Below, in pieces: positions 28,118-37,221 of a stretch of 64,000 nucleotides of DNA; the first letter of the stretch is position 1, and each line of letters opens with the position of its first letter. The position numbers and the translations under genes were made by a program. This stretch comes from Streptomyces sp. YS415 (GTDB lineage: Bacteria; Actinomycetota; Actinomycetes; Streptomycetales; Streptomycetaceae). The stretch is from contig NZ_JAMJFL010000001.1 in the NCBI RefSeq assembly GCF_023544665.1, forward strand, positions 248,001-312,000, read 5' to 3'. The notes under the pieces were generated by a model. It saw only the letters and a list, made by a program, of their open reading frames with translations, had not been told where the DNA came from and ran no database searches.

Positions 28118-31100
28118 TTACGCCTTGCGCAGGCGGAACGTCAGCGACAGCCCCTCGTCGGTGAAGGCGGAGCCGTAGCCGGCGTCCGCCTCGCCCTGGG
28201 CGAAGTCCGTCGACAGGACCTCGTCGGCGATGAGGTCCGCGTGCTCCGACAGGGCCGCGACCGTCGCCGGGTCCGTCGCCGTCCAGCGCAGGGCGATCCG
28301 GTCGGCCACGTCGAGGCCGCTGTTCTTGCGGGCCTCCTGGATCAGGCGGATCGCGTCACGGGCCAGGCCCGCGCGGCGCAGCTCCTCGGTGATCTCCAGG
28401 TCCAGGGCGACCGTCGCGCCCGAGTCGGAGGCGACCGACCAGCCCTCGCGCGGGGTCTCGGTGATGATCACCTCGTCCGGGGCGAGGGCGATCGTCTCAC
28501 CGTCGACCTCGACCGACGCCGTGCCCTCGCGCAGGGCCAGCGAGAGCGCGGCCGCGTCGGCGTTCGCGACGGCCTTCGCCACGTCCTGGACGCGCTTGCC
28601 GAACCGCTTGCCCAGGGCCCGGAAGTTGGCCTTCGCGGTGGTGTCCACCAGGCTGCCGCCGACCTCGGAGAGAGACGCCAGCGACTCGACGTTCAGCTCC
28701 TCGGTGATCTGGGTGTGCAGCTCGGGGCTGAGGGCGCCGAAGCCGGTCGCCGCGACCAGCGCGCGCCGCAGCGGCTGCCGCGTCTTGACCCCCGACTCCG
28801 CACGCGTGGCCCGGCCGAGCTCCACGAGCCGGCGGACCAGGACCATCTGCTTCGACAGCTCCGGGTCGATCGCGGAGAGGTCGGCCTCCGGCCAGGAGGC
28901 CAGGTGCACCGACTCGGGCGCGTCCGGGGCGACCGGGACGATCAGGTCCTGCCAGACCCGCTCGGTGATGAACGGGGTCAGCGGGGCCATCAGCTTGGTG
29001 ACCGTCTCGACGACCTCGTGCAGGGTGCGCAGCGCGGCCTTGTCGCCCTGCCAGAAGCGGCGCCGCGAGCGGCGGACGTACCAGTTCGACAGGTCGTCGA
29101 CGAACGCCGAGAGCAGCTTGCCGGCCCGCTGGGTGTCGTACGCCTCCAGGGACTGGGTCACCTGGTCGGTGAGCGCGTGGAGTTCGGACAGCAGCCAGCG
29201 GTCCAGGACCGGGCGGTCGGCCGGGGCCGGATCCGCCGCGGAGGGCGCCCAGTTCGACGTACGGGCGTACAGGGCCTGGAAGGCCACCGTGTTCCAGTAC
29301 GTGAGGAGGGTCTTGCGGACGACCTCCTGGATCGTGCCGTGGCCCACGCGGCGGGCCGCCCACGGGGAGCCGCCGGCCGCCATGAACCAGCGCACCGCGT
29401 CGGCGCCGTGCTGGTCCATCAGCGGGATCGGCTGGAGGATGTTCCCCAGGTGCTTGGACATCTTGCGGCCGTCCTCGGCGAGGATGTGGCCGAGGCAGAC
29501 GACGTTCTCGTAGGAGGACTTGTCGAAGACGAGGGTGCCGACCGCCATCAGCGTGTAGAACCAGCCGCGGGTCTGGTCGATGGCCTCGCTGATGAACTGT
29601 GCCGGGTAGCGGGACTCGAACAGTTCCTTGTTCTTGTACGGGTAGCCCCACTGCGCGAACGGCATCGAACCCGAGTCGTACCAGGCGTCGATGACCTCCG
29701 GAACGCGCGTGGCCGTCCTGGCGCACTGCGGGCAGTCGAAGGTGACGTCGTCGATGAACGGGCGGTGCGGGTCGAGGGCCGACTGGTCGGTGCCGGTCAG
29801 CTCGGTGAGCTCCGCGCGGGAGCCGACGACCGTGAGGTGGTCCTCCTCGCAGCGCCAGATCGGCAGCGGGGTGCCCCAGTAGCGGTTGCGGGACAGCGCC
29901 CAGTCGATGTTGTTGTTCAGCCAGTCGCCGAAGCGGCCGTGCTTGACCGTGTCCGGGAACCAGTTGGTGTTCTCGTTCTCCTGGAGGAGACGGTCCTTCA
30001 CCGCCGTGGTGCGGATGTACCAGGACGGCTGCGCGTAGTAGAGGAGCGCGGTGTGGCAGCGCCAGCAGTGCGGGTAGCTGTGCTCGTACGGGATGTGCCG
30101 GAAGAGGAGGCCGCGCTGCTGCAGGTCCTCGGTGAGCTTTTCGTCCGCCTTCTTGAAGAAGACGCCGCCGACCAGGGGGACGTCCTCCTCGAAGGTGCCG
30201 TCCGGGCGGACGGGGTTCACCACGGGCAGGCCGTAGGCGCGGCAGACCTTGAGGTCGTCCTCACCGAAGGCGGGGGACTGGTGGACCAGACCCGTGCCGT
30301 CCTCGGTGGTGACGTAGTCGGCGTTGACCACGTAGTGGGTTCCGCCGTCGGTCTCGGGGAATTCGATCAGCTCGAAGGGGCGCCGGTAGGTCCAGCGCTC
30401 CATCTCGGCGCCGGTGAAGGACTCGCCGGTGGTCTCCCAGCCCTCGCCAAGGGCCTTGTCGACGAGCGGCTCGGCGACGACGAGCTTCTCCTCGCCGTTG
30501 GTCGCGACGACGTAGCTGACCTCGGGGTGGGCCGCCACGGCCGTGTTGGACACGAGGGTCCAGGGCGTCGTCGTCCAGACCAGCAGCGCGGCCTGGCCGG
30601 CCAGCGGACCGGAGGTGAGCGGGAAACGGACGTACACGGACGGGTCGACGACCGTCTCGTAGCCCTGCGCCAGCTCGTGGTCGGACAGGCCGGTGCCGCA
30701 GCGCGGGCACCAGGGCGCGACCCGGTGGTCCTGGACCAGCAGGCCCTTGTTGAAGATCTCCTTCAGCGACCACCAGACGGACTCGATGTACTCGGGGTCC
30801 ATCGTGACGTAGGCCTCTTCGAGGTCGACCCAGTAGCCCATGCGGGTCGTCAGCTCGGCGAAGGCGTCGGTGTGGCGCAGCACGGAGTCCCGGCACTTGG
30901 CGTTGAACTCGGCGATGCCGAACGCCTCGATGTCCTTCTTGCCGCTGAAGCCGAGCTCCTTCTCGACCGCCAGCTCCACCGGGAGGCCGTGGCAGTCCCA
31001 GCCGGCCTTGCGGGCCACGTGGTAGCCGCGCATGGTGCGGAAGCGGGGGAAGACGTCCTTGAAGACGCGGGCCTCGATGTGGTGGGCGCCCGGCATGCCA

Positions 31101-31264
31101 TTGGCGGTGGGCGGGCCCTCGTAGAACACCCACTCGGGGCGGCCCTCGGACTGCTCCAGGCTCTTGGCGAAGATCTTCTGCTCGCGCCAGAAGTCGAGCA
31201 CCGCGTGTTCGAGCGCGGGCAGGTCGACCTGGGCGGGCACCTGGCGGTACGTCGGCTGTGTCAT
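28118..31264 (-). CDS. ileS: Isoleucyl-tRNA synthetase, type 2 (GAHH active-site variant)
   Basis: A 1048-aa class I synthetase that charges tRNA-Ile. ATG 31264 has GGAGGAAG 8 nt ahead. The length and sequence fit the eukaryote-like IleRS2 group, which is naturally insensitive to mupirocin. The HIGH motif is altered: PTANGMPGAHHIEA places GAHH at residues 59-62 where HxGH is usual. The second signature is KMSKH (about residue 600). The editing domain occupies about residues 190-400 (LVWTTTPWTL marks it). The anticodon-binding domain and a long C-terminal part follow. Upstream lies a T-box leader whose sequestering helix covers the ribosome site, so expression should rise when tRNA-Ile is uncharged. 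Confidence 0.96.
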   Translation of the reverse strand: MTQPTYRQVPAQVDLPALEHAVLDFWREQKIFAKSLEQSEGRPEWVFYEGPPTANGMPGAHHIEARVFKDVFPRFRTMRGYHVARKAGWDCHGLPVELAVEKELGFSGKKDIEAFGIAEFNAKCRDSVLRHTDAFAELTTRMGYWVDLEEAYVTMDPEYIESVWWSLKEIFNKGLLVQDHRVAPWCPRCGTGLSDHELAQGYETVVDPSVYVRFPLTSGPLAGQAALLVWTTTPWTLVSNTAVAAHPEVSYVVATNGEEKLVVAEPLVDKALGEGWETTGESFTGAEMERWTYRRPFELIEFPETDGGTHYVVNADYVTTEDGTGLVHQSPAFGEDDLKVCRAYGLPVVNPVRPDGTFEEDVPLVGGVFFKKADEKLTEDLQQRGLLFRHIPYEHSYPHCWRCHTALLYYAQPSWYIRTTAVKDRLLQENENTNWFPDTVKHGRFGDWLNNNIDWALSRNRYWGTPLPIWRCEEDHLTVVGSRAELTELTGTDQSALDPHRPFIDDVTFDCPQCARTATRVPEVIDAWYDSGSMPFAQWGYPYKNKELFESRYPAQFISEAIDQTRGWFYTLMAVGTLVFDKSSYENVVCLGHILAEDGRKMSKHLGNILQPIPLMDQHGADAVRWFMAAGGSPWAARRVGHGTIQEVVRKTLLTYWNTVAFQALYARTSNWAPSAADPAPADRPVLDRWLLSELHALTDQVTQSLEAYDTQRAGKLLSAFVDDLSNWYVRRSRRRFWQGDKAALRTLHEVVETVTKLMAPLTPFITERVWQDLIVPVAPDAPESVHLASWPEADLSAIDPELSKQMVLVRRLVELGRATRAESGVKTRQPLRRALVAATGFGALSPELHTQITEELNVESLASLSEVGGSLVDTTAKANFRALGKRFGKRVQDVAKAVANADAAALSLALREGTASVEVDGETIALAPDEVIITETPREGWSVASDSGATVALDLEITEELRRAGLARDAIRLIQEARKNSGLDVADRIALRWTATDPATVAALSEHADLIADEVLSTDFAQGEADAGYGSAFTDEGLSLTFRLRKA

Positions 31265-31274
31265 CAGCGGGCTT

Positions 31275-31570
31275 CCTCCGGCGGACTTGCTGCCTTCCGT
31301 CCGGAGGGACGAGAGCTACGTCTGTCGTTGCGCCGTCTTCGGCGCGCTCCCGCGGTACCACCCTCCTTGGCCCGCCGACGCGTGGTGTGCCTCGGTGAGC
31401 CCCCTCATTGGGGTCGCGATGCCGGGTCTACTGGCCCTTGCGGGGCGTTCTTCCGGCGGCTCCGGGGTGATCTTCACGTCGCGCTCGCCCCCGGGCTTCC
31501 ACCGTCCCCGGGTCGCTCTGGGCTGCGTACGCCGCTACTCGTCCCCATCCACGCTTCTCGCTGCGCCCAG
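31275..31570 (-). ncRNA. T-box riboswitch (ileS leader, translational type)
   Basis: The canonical T-box GGGTGGTACCGCGG is on the minus strand at about 31363-31350. A specifier triplet ATC (31471-31469), an Ile codon, is followed by A as in other T-boxes. Stem I can close by GGGCG (31568-31564) pairing with CGCCC (31447-31443). CCCTCC (31308-31303) can pair with GGAGGG (31366-31361) in the antisequestrator. Alternatively, the overlapping CCTCCGG can pair with CCGGAGG (31281-31275), which contains the ribosome site. This switch without a terminator is the actinobacterial translational T-box design. Confidence 0.92.
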
Positions 31571-31781
31571 TGTACGGCGCCGCGAGGACAGCGGCCGACC
31601 GGTTTTCCGGCGTCCCGGGGCGGGGGCCGGGGGTGGCCTGCGGTGACCCGAATGGCGAGGTGCCCGGGTTCGGGTTCCGGGACGCCCGGCCCGGCGGATT
31701 ACCCGGCGGGGAGCTGGGCAATACGCATGCAGGTCGGCCGCGCGGCATCCGCGAGGCGGGCGAATCGGGCGGTGTGCCCCA

Positions 31782-31810
31782 TTGCCGCGGGACTCAAGTC
31801 GATTTATCGT
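31782..31810 (+). promoter_or_regulatory. Candidate promoter of the TraR/DksA gene
   Basis: TTGCCG (31782-31787), a 17-nt spacer and TATCGT (31805-31810) precede the start codon by 49 nt. The 287 bp between the T-box leader and this gene hold no other feature that I can support. Confidence 0.5.
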
Positions 31811-31833
31811 CCCAGCACGATTCGCGAGCAAGA

Positions 31834-31846
31834 TCACAATATGTGA
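31834..31846. promoter_or_regulatory. BldD-type box ahead of the TraR/DksA gene
   Basis: TCAC-AATAT-GTGA is a perfect inverted repeat of the same TCAC-N5-GTGA form as the site before ftsZ. It lies between the predicted transcription start and the start codon and touches the ribosome site AAGGGG, so bound protein would hinder transcription. Confidence 0.45.
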
Positions 31847-31859
31847 AGGGGCCGCGGCC

Positions 31860-33413
31860 ATGGTGGCGAAGAAGACCGCCGTACAGCAGTCGGCGTCCGG
31901 CAGGGCCACGGGAGCCTCCGGCGGTGCGGCCAAGGATGTGAACGGGAAGAAGAGCACGCGGGGGGCGTCCGCCGGGCGGTCCGGGGAGGCTCCCAAGCCG
32001 GTGAGGACGGTGCGGGGGGACGGCGCCGACGAGGGCACGGGCCCGGAGGGGAAGAAAGCCGCGAAGAAGGCCGTGGCGACGAAGAGCACGGCCAGGAAGA
32101 GCGCCGCCGAGAAGACGGCCGCCAAGAAGACGGCCGCCAAGAGGGCGACGACTTCGCGGGCGGCGCCGGAGATGCGGGCGGCCGAGGACCGGACGGCCGA
32201 GGAGCGGACGGCCGAGGAGGGGGTGGCCGAGGAGGGGGCGGCTGCGCGGAAGACGGCGGGTGCGGGGAAGACGGCGGGTGAGGAAAAGGCGGCTGCCGGG
32301 AAGACGGGGGGCCAGGAGGGCGCGGCTGCGGGGAAGACGGCGCGCCAGGAGGGAGCGGCTGCCGGGAAGACGGCGGGTGAGGGGGCGCCGGAGAGACCGG
32401 CGGCCAAGAAGGCGGCCGCGAGGAAGACCGCCGTGAAGAAGACGGCGGCCAAGAAGGCGACGGCGAAGAAGACGGCCGGCAAGAAGGCCGTAGCGAAGAA
32501 GACCGCGGCCGAGGGGACCGTGGCCGAAGAGGCGGTGGCCGAGGTGGCGTCGGCCAGGAAGGTGTCGGCCGGGAAGAGGGCCGGCGGGAAGGCTGCGGCG
32601 GATAAGGCGTCGGCTGGGGAAGCCGTGGCTGGGAAGTCCGCGGCGAAGGCACCGGCCGGGGACGTTGTGGCCGGGAGGAGTGCCGGCGGGAAGTCCGCGG
32701 CGGAGAAGGTGCCGGCTGGGGAAGTTGTGGCTGGGAAGGGTGTCGGCGGGAAGGCTGCGGTGGGGGAGGAGGGGGCCGGGGCTGCCGTTCAGGGGGGCGC
32801 CGGTGGGGAGGTCGCAGGTCGGGAGCGTGCCGCGGGTGCGGGCGCCGAGGGCAGCTCCAAGAGGAGCGCGGCCAGGAAGAGTACGGCCAAGAAGGCGGGC
32901 GCGGCCGAGGCCGCGGAGCAGACGGGAGCCACGACAGTGGTTGCGAAGAAGACTCCTGGCACGGCCACGGCGGCCACGACCGCCGTTCCCAAGGCGCGGG
33001 TCGCCGCGGCGGAGCCCGGCGAGCTCGCGGTGCGCCCCGGTGAGGACCCCTGGACCCCGGAGGAGGTCGAGGAGGCGCGCACCGAGCTGCTGACCGAGGG
33101 GGAGCGGCTCAGGAACGAGCTCACCTCCTCCGAGCAGGCGCTCGCCGGACTGATGCGTGACTCCGGGGACGGCGCCGGCGACGACCAGGCCGACACCGGC
33201 ACGAAGAACATCACGCGGGAGAACCAGCTGGCGCTCGCCGCCAACGCGCGGGAGATGCTCACCCAGACCGAGCGCGCCATGGAGCGGCTGGACGCGGGCA
33301 CCTACGGTCTGTGCGAGAACTGCGGCAAGGCGATCGGCAAGGCCCGTATGCAGGCCTTCCCGCGCGCGACGCTGTGCGTGGAGTGCAAGCAGAAGCAGGA
33401 ACGCCGGTACTGA
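31860..33413 (+). CDS. TraR/DksA-type zinc-finger protein with histone-H1-like Lys/Ala region
   Basis: A 517-aa protein from ATG 31860, with AAGGGG 8 nt ahead. Residues about 60-390 are low-complexity, built of AKKTA, KKAAA, AGKTA and GKSA units resembling eukaryotic H1 tails and Streptomyces Lys-rich nucleoid proteins. The C-terminal 115 residues are a DksA/TraR domain: a helical hairpin (EEARTELLTEGERLRNEL), an acidic turn (GDDQADTG), and a four-Cys zinc finger, CENCGK...CVECKQ, near residues 484-508. It may bind DNA through the tail and RNA polymerase or another partner through the zinc domain. The tail length is unusual for the family. A BldD-type box lies just ahead. Confidence 0.9.
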   Translation: MVAKKTAVQQSASGRATGASGGAAKDVNGKKSTRGASAGRSGEAPKPVRTVRGDGADEGTGPEGKKAAKKAVATKSTARKSAAEKTAAKKTAAKRATTSRAAPEMRAAEDRTAEERTAEEGVAEEGAAARKTAGAGKTAGEEKAAAGKTGGQEGAAAGKTARQEGAAAGKTAGEGAPERPAAKKAAARKTAVKKTAAKKATAKKTAGKKAVAKKTAAEGTVAEEAVAEVASARKVSAGKRAGGKAAADKASAGEAVAGKSAAKAPAGDVVAGRSAGGKSAAEKVPAGEVVAGKGVGGKAAVGEEGAGAAVQGGAGGEVAGRERAAGAGAEGSSKRSAARKSTAKKAGAAEAAEQTGATTVVAKKTPGTATAATTAVPKARVAAAEPGELAVRPGEDPWTPEEVEEARTELLTEGERLRNELTSSEQALAGLMRDSGDGAGDDQADTGTKNITRENQLALAANAREMLTQTERAMERLDAGTYGLCENCGKAIGKARMQAFPRATLCVECKQKQERRY

Positions 33414-33474
33414 GGGCCCGGTCGGGCGTGCCGTACCCTCGTCCTCAGTCAGGTACCTAGGTTGAGGGACTCAC

Positions 33475-34074
33475 GTGGCAGAGGCGGAGCGCGTCATCGG
33501 TACGCCGGAATCCCCGGACGGGGCTGAGGCCGAGCCGGAGCAGTCGTCCGGTGCGCAGGAGCAGGACGGCGGCGCGGCGCGGTCCAGGGGCAAGCGGCGG
33601 ATCGCCGTGCTGTTCGCGGTGGCCGCGGTCGCGTACGCCCTCGACCTGATCAGCAAGATGATCGTGGTGGCGAAGCTGGAGCACCACGAGCCCGTCGAGA
33701 TCATCGGGGACTGGCTGAGGTTCGAGGCGATCCGCAACGCCGGCGCCGCCTTCGGCTTCGGCGAGGCCTTCACCGTGATCTTCACGGTGATCGCGGCGGC
33801 CGTGATCGTGGTGATCGCCCGGCTCGCCCGCAAGCTCTACAGCCTGCCCTGGGCCATCGCGCTGGGCATGCTGCTGGGCGGGGCGCTGGGCAATCTCACC
33901 GACCGGATCTTCCGCTCGCCGGGTGTCTTCGAGGGCGCGGTCGTGGACTTCATCGCGCCCAAGCACTTCGCCGTGTTCAACCTCGCGGACTCGGCGATCG
34001 TGTGCGGCGGCATCCTGATCGTGCTGCTGTCCTTCAAGGGCCTCGACCCGGACGGCACCGTCCACAAGGACTGA
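33475..34074 (+). CDS. lspA: Lipoprotein signal peptidase LspA
   Basis: A 199-aa membrane aspartyl protease that removes signal peptides from prolipoproteins. GTG 33475 follows GAGGGAC. The first 40 residues are an acidic cytoplasmic extension ([16 protein letters not shown]), then four membrane helices. Motifs are complete: NAGAAFGFG (about residues 87-95), GNLTDRIFR with catalytic Asp (about 139-147), VVDFI, and FNLADSAIV with the second Asp (about 167-175). The gene lies 61 bp after the TraR gene and 43 bp before rluD, so they may be cotranscribed. Confidence 0.95.
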   Translation: MAEAERVIGTPESPDGAEAEPEQSSGAQEQDGGAARSRGKRRIAVLFAVAAVAYALDLISKMIVVAKLEHHEPVEIIGDWLRFEAIRNAGAAFGFGEAFTVIFTVIAAAVIVVIARLARKLYSLPWAIALGMLLGGALGNLTDRIFRSPGVFEGAVVDFIAPKHFAVFNLADSAIVCGGILIVLLSFKGLDPDGTVHKD

Positions 34075-34105
34075 GCGCGCGGTCGGGACTGTCTCACCCG
34101 TCCGG

Positions 34106-34120
34106 CATACTCGACGGGTG
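34106..34120 (+). promoter_or_regulatory. Possible leaderless start of the RluD gene
   Basis: CATACT (34106-34111), a -10-like element, stands 6 nt ahead of the GTG start at 34118, and no clear ribosome site is present. This spacing is typical of leaderless actinobacterial mRNAs. The -35 is weak. Confidence 0.3.
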
Positions 34121-35062
34121 AGCACGATTCCCGAGATCCGTACCCTGCCCGTGCCGGACGGCCTGGAGGGCGAGCGCGTCGACGCCGCCATCTCCCGCAT
34201 GTTCGGCTTTTCCCGTACCAAGGCCGCGGAGCTCGCCGCGGCGGGCAAGGTGCTCGTCGACGGCACGGTGGTCGGCAAGTCCGAGCGGGTGAGCGGCGGC
34301 GCCTGGCTGGAGGTCGAGATGCCGCAGGCGCCCGCGCCGGTGCAGGTGGTGGCCGAGCCGGTCGAAGGCATGGAGATCGTGCACGACGACGACGACGTGG
34401 TCGTGATCGTCAAGCCGGTGGGCGTCGCCGCGCATCCGTCGCCGGGCTGGACCGGGACGACCGTGATCGGCGGTCTCGCCGCCGCCGGGTACCGGATCTC
34501 GACGTCCGGTGCCGCCGAGCGGCAGGGCATCGTGCACCGGCTCGACGTCGGTACGTCGGGGCTGATGGTCGTCGCCAAGTCCGAGCGCGCGTACACCTCG
34601 CTCAAGCGCCAGTTCAAGGAGCGCACGGTCGACAAGCGCTACCACACGCTGGTCCAGGGGCACCCCGACCCGACCAGCGGCACCATCGACGCCCCCATCG
34701 GCCGGCACCCCAACCACGACTACAAGTGGGCGGTCACGGCCGAGGGCAAGGCGTCCGTCACGCACTACGACCTCATCGAGGCGTTCCGCGCGGCCTCCCT
34801 GCTCGACGTGAAGCTGGAGACCGGCCGCACCCACCAGATCCGCGTCCACATGGCCGCCCACCGGCACCCCTGCGTCGGCGACCTGACCTACGGCGCCGAC
34901 CCCACCCTCGCCAAGCGCCTGGGGCTGACCCGGCAGTGGCTGCACGCGGTCCGGCTCGGCTTCGAGCACCCCGGGGACGGGCAGTGGGCGGAGTTCTCCT
35001 GCGAGTACCCCGACGACCTTCAGCAGGCCCTGGACAAGGTGCGCGAGGAGACCTACGCATGA
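34118..35062 (+). CDS. Ribosomal large subunit pseudouridine synthase, RluA/RluD family
   Basis: A 314-aa pseudouridine synthase from GTG 34118. The N-terminal S4 RNA-binding domain ([26 protein letters not shown]) covers about residues 15-75. The catalytic domain has [16 protein letters not shown] with the nucleophile Asp at about residue 144. [15 protein letters not shown] and [10 protein letters not shown] follow. RluD makes pseudouridines in helix 69 of 23S rRNA; the exact target here is inferred. Position next to lspA is conserved in many bacteria. Its TGA overlaps the next ATG (ATGA), so the GNAT gene is coupled. Confidence 0.93.
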   Translation: MSTIPEIRTLPVPDGLEGERVDAAISRMFGFSRTKAAELAAAGKVLVDGTVVGKSERVSGGAWLEVEMPQAPAPVQVVAEPVEGMEIVHDDDDVVVIVKPVGVAAHPSPGWTGTTVIGGLAAAGYRISTSGAAERQGIVHRLDVGTSGLMVVAKSERAYTSLKRQFKERTVDKRYHTLVQGHPDPTSGTIDAPIGRHPNHDYKWAVTAEGKASVTHYDLIEAFRAASLLDVKLETGRTHQIRVHMAAHRHPCVGDLTYGADPTLAKRLGLTRQWLHAVRLGFEHPGDGQWAEFSCEYPDDLQQALDKVREETYA

Positions 35063-35529
35063 CCCCCGAGCCCTACGCCGTGCGCGTCGCCTCCGAGGCC
35101 GCCGACCGCGAGGCGTGCTTCGCGGTGCGCCGGGAGGTCTTCGTCGGCGAGCAGGGGGTGCCCGAGGAGGTGGAGTACGACGCCTACGACGCCGTAGCGG
35201 TGCATGTGCTGGCCGTGCGGGCGGACGGGCTGCCGATCGGGGCCGGGCGCCTGCTGTTCGGCGAGGCCGCCGCGGCGAAGGTCGGCGGCGACCCGTCCGT
35301 GGGCTCGCTCGGGCGGCTCGCGGTGACCAAGGCGGCGCGCGGTCTGGGCGTCGGGGTGGCGCTGGTGCGGGCCATCGAGGACGCGGCACGCGCGCGGGGA
35401 CTGCGGGCGGTGGATCTGCACGCCCAGACCCAGGCGCTGGGGTTCTACGAGCGGCTGGGGTACGAGGCGTACGGGCCCGAGTTCGCCGACGCGGGGATCG
35501 CGCACCGGGCGATGCGGCGCGCGGTGTAG
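35059..35529 (+). CDS. GNAT-family N-acetyltransferase
   Basis: A 156-aa acetyltransferase from ATG 35059, overlapping the RluD stop as ATGA. It has the ElaA-like start [21 protein letters not shown]. The acetyl-CoA pyrophosphate loop is [15 protein letters not shown] (about residues 94-108), and the C-terminal [21 protein letters not shown] motif is typical. The acetyl acceptor is unknown. A longer in-frame reading to 34726 lies wholly within the RluD gene and is a shadow. Confidence 0.9.
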   Translation: MTPEPYAVRVASEAADREACFAVRREVFVGEQGVPEEVEYDAYDAVAVHVLAVRADGLPIGAGRLLFGEAAAAKVGGDPSVGSLGRLAVTKAARGLGVGVALVRAIEDAARARGLRAVDLHAQTQALGFYERLGYEAYGPEFADAGIAHRAMRRAV

Positions 35530-35586
35530 TCACCGGCCCGAAAGCGCTGGTGGGGGCGGGGGCGTGGCAGGCTGGGGGCCTGCCCT

Positions 35587-37203
35587 GTGGACGCCGACCT
35601 CGCCGGAGCGCTGACCGTGGACCAGTTGGCCCTGTTGTTCGTGCTGTTGCTCGGGGCCGTGGTGAGTGTCCCGGTGGGGGAACGGCTCGGCCTGCCGGCG
35701 CCGGTGCTGATGACGCTGCTCGGGATCGTGCTGGCCCTGCTCGAGTTCGTGCCCAATGTCGAGGTGCCGCCCGACCTGATCCTGCCGTTGCTGCTGCCGC
35801 CGCTGCTGTACGCCGCGGTGCGGCGGACCTCCTGGCGGCAGTTCGCCGCCAATGTGCGGCCGATCTTCCTGCTGGCCGTGGCGCTGGTGTTCGTGACGAC
35901 CGTGTGCGTGGCCGTCGTGGCCGGCGCGATCATTCCCGGGCTGCCCGTCGCCGCCGCCGTCGCGCTGGGCGCGCTGGTCGCGCCGCCCGATCCCGTCGCC
36001 GCCACCGCCGTGGCGAGCCGGCTCGGGCTGCCGCGTCGGCTGGTGTCCATCCTGGAGGGCGAGGGCCTCTTCAACGACGTCACCGCGATCGTGCTGTACC
36101 ACGTGGCCATCGCGGCCGTCGTCAGCGGCACGTTCTCGTTCTGGCAGGCCGGGCTCGATCTGGTGCTCTCCGCCGTGGTGGCGCTGATCGTCGGGCTCGT
36201 CCTGGGCTGGGGCGCGAACCGGCTGATGGACCTGCTCGGGGACGCGACCCTGCAGATCGGCCTGACGCTGCTGGTGCCGTACGCCGCCTACGTGCTGGCG
36301 GAGGAGCTGCACGGGTCCGGGGTGCTGGCCGTGCTGACCGCCGCGCTGTTCCTCGCCGAGTACGCCACCGACGCCGACGACGTGATGACCCGGCTCGCCG
36401 GGCACACCTTCTGGGGCGTCGTCGACACCCTGGTCACCGGTGTGGCCTTCGGGCTGATCGGCCTGGAACTGCACAACGCCCTGCGCACGGCCTCCGGGCG
36501 GTGGGGCGAGCTGCTGGGGTGGGCGGGGGCCGTCGTGGCCGTGGTCGTCCTGGTACGGCTGCTGTGGCTGCTGCCGGCCACCTGGCTGACGAAACGACTG
36601 CACGCCCGGCGGGACCACGACGAGGACATCCCGACGAGCTGGCGGGAGACCGTGGTCATGTGGTGGTCGGGGATGCGGGGGGTGGCGTCGGTGGCGCTGG
36701 CACTGGCGATCCCGCTGAAGGTGGACGACGGGTCCGCGTTCCCCCACCGGGACGAGATCGTGTTCATCGCGTTCGGGGTGATCATGGGAACCCTGGTGCT
36801 GCAGGGGCTGACCCTGCCGTGGCTGGTGCGGCGGCTCGGGGTGCGGGCGGACACGGCACGCGAGAAGGAGTTCGAGAAGGCGCTGGCCGTGCGGGCGGCG
36901 AAGGCGGCCAAGCGCAGGCTCCGGGAGATCGAGTCGGTGGAGGAACTGCCGGACGAGCTGTCCGAGCAGATGCTGCGGCGGGCCTACGACATCGGTGTGC
37001 GGATCAGTCCGGACATGGGGGAGGAGGAGCGGCGAGAGGCCCAGGAGCAGCGGGTGCGGCGCCTGAAGCGGGTGCGGCGGATCCAGGGGGAGATGCTGAG
37101 CGCCGCGCGGCACGAGGTGCTGGCGGCGCGGAGCGAGCCGGGGGCGGATCCCGAGGTGGTGGACCGGGTGCTGCGGCATCTGGATGTGCGCAGCCTGCGG
37201 TGA
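35587..37203 (+). CDS. CPA1-family Na+/H+ antiporter
   Basis: A 538-aa membrane transporter from GTG 35587. About twelve hydrophobic helices fill residues 10-420. The CPA1 motifs APPDPVAATAV (about residues 132-142) and EGEGLFNDVTAIVLY (about 157-171, with the Asn-Asp pair) are intact. SGMRGVASVALALAIPL (about 362-378) also matches. The last 120 residues form a charged cytoplasmic tail with helical heptads (RRLREIESVEELPDELSEQ). It should exchange Na+ or K+ for H+ and affect pH and salt tolerance. It is convergent with the MscS gene only 18 bp away. Confidence 0.92.
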   Translation: MDADLAGALTVDQLALLFVLLLGAVVSVPVGERLGLPAPVLMTLLGIVLALLEFVPNVEVPPDLILPLLLPPLLYAAVRRTSWRQFAANVRPIFLLAVALVFVTTVCVAVVAGAIIPGLPVAAAVALGALVAPPDPVAATAVASRLGLPRRLVSILEGEGLFNDVTAIVLYHVAIAAVVSGTFSFWQAGLDLVLSAVVALIVGLVLGWGANRLMDLLGDATLQIGLTLLVPYAAYVLAEELHGSGVLAVLTAALFLAEYATDADDVMTRLAGHTFWGVVDTLVTGVAFGLIGLELHNALRTASGRWGELLGWAGAVVAVVVLVRLLWLLPATWLTKRLHARRDHDEDIPTSWRETVVMWWSGMRGVASVALALAIPLKVDDGSAFPHRDEIVFIAFGVIMGTLVLQGLTLPWLVRRLGVRADTAREKEFEKALAVRAAKAAKRRLREIESVEELPDELSEQMLRRAYDIGVRISPDMGEEERREAQEQRVRRLKRVRRIQGEMLSAARHEVLAARSEPGADPEVVDRVLRHLDVRSLR

Positions 37204-37221
37204 CCCGCCCCCGGCGGCGCC

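Noticed and set aside
28106..31846. Plus-strand open frame of 1246 codons opposite ileS
   Set aside because: It mirrors ileS on the other strand; high GC leaves antisense frames open. The translation is low-complexity Gly/Arg/Val/Leu with no domain.
32060..32760. Repetitive Lys/Ala-coding stretch that might suggest a non-coding repeat or frameshift artefact
   Set aside because: The frame is open through to an intact TraR/DksA zinc finger, and similar tails are known in Streptomyces nucleoid-type proteins.
34726..35058. N-terminal extension of the GNAT acetyltransferase into the RluD gene
   Set aside because: The extension is out of family and lies wholly inside the RluD coding region; ATG 35059 with ATGA overlap is the natural start.
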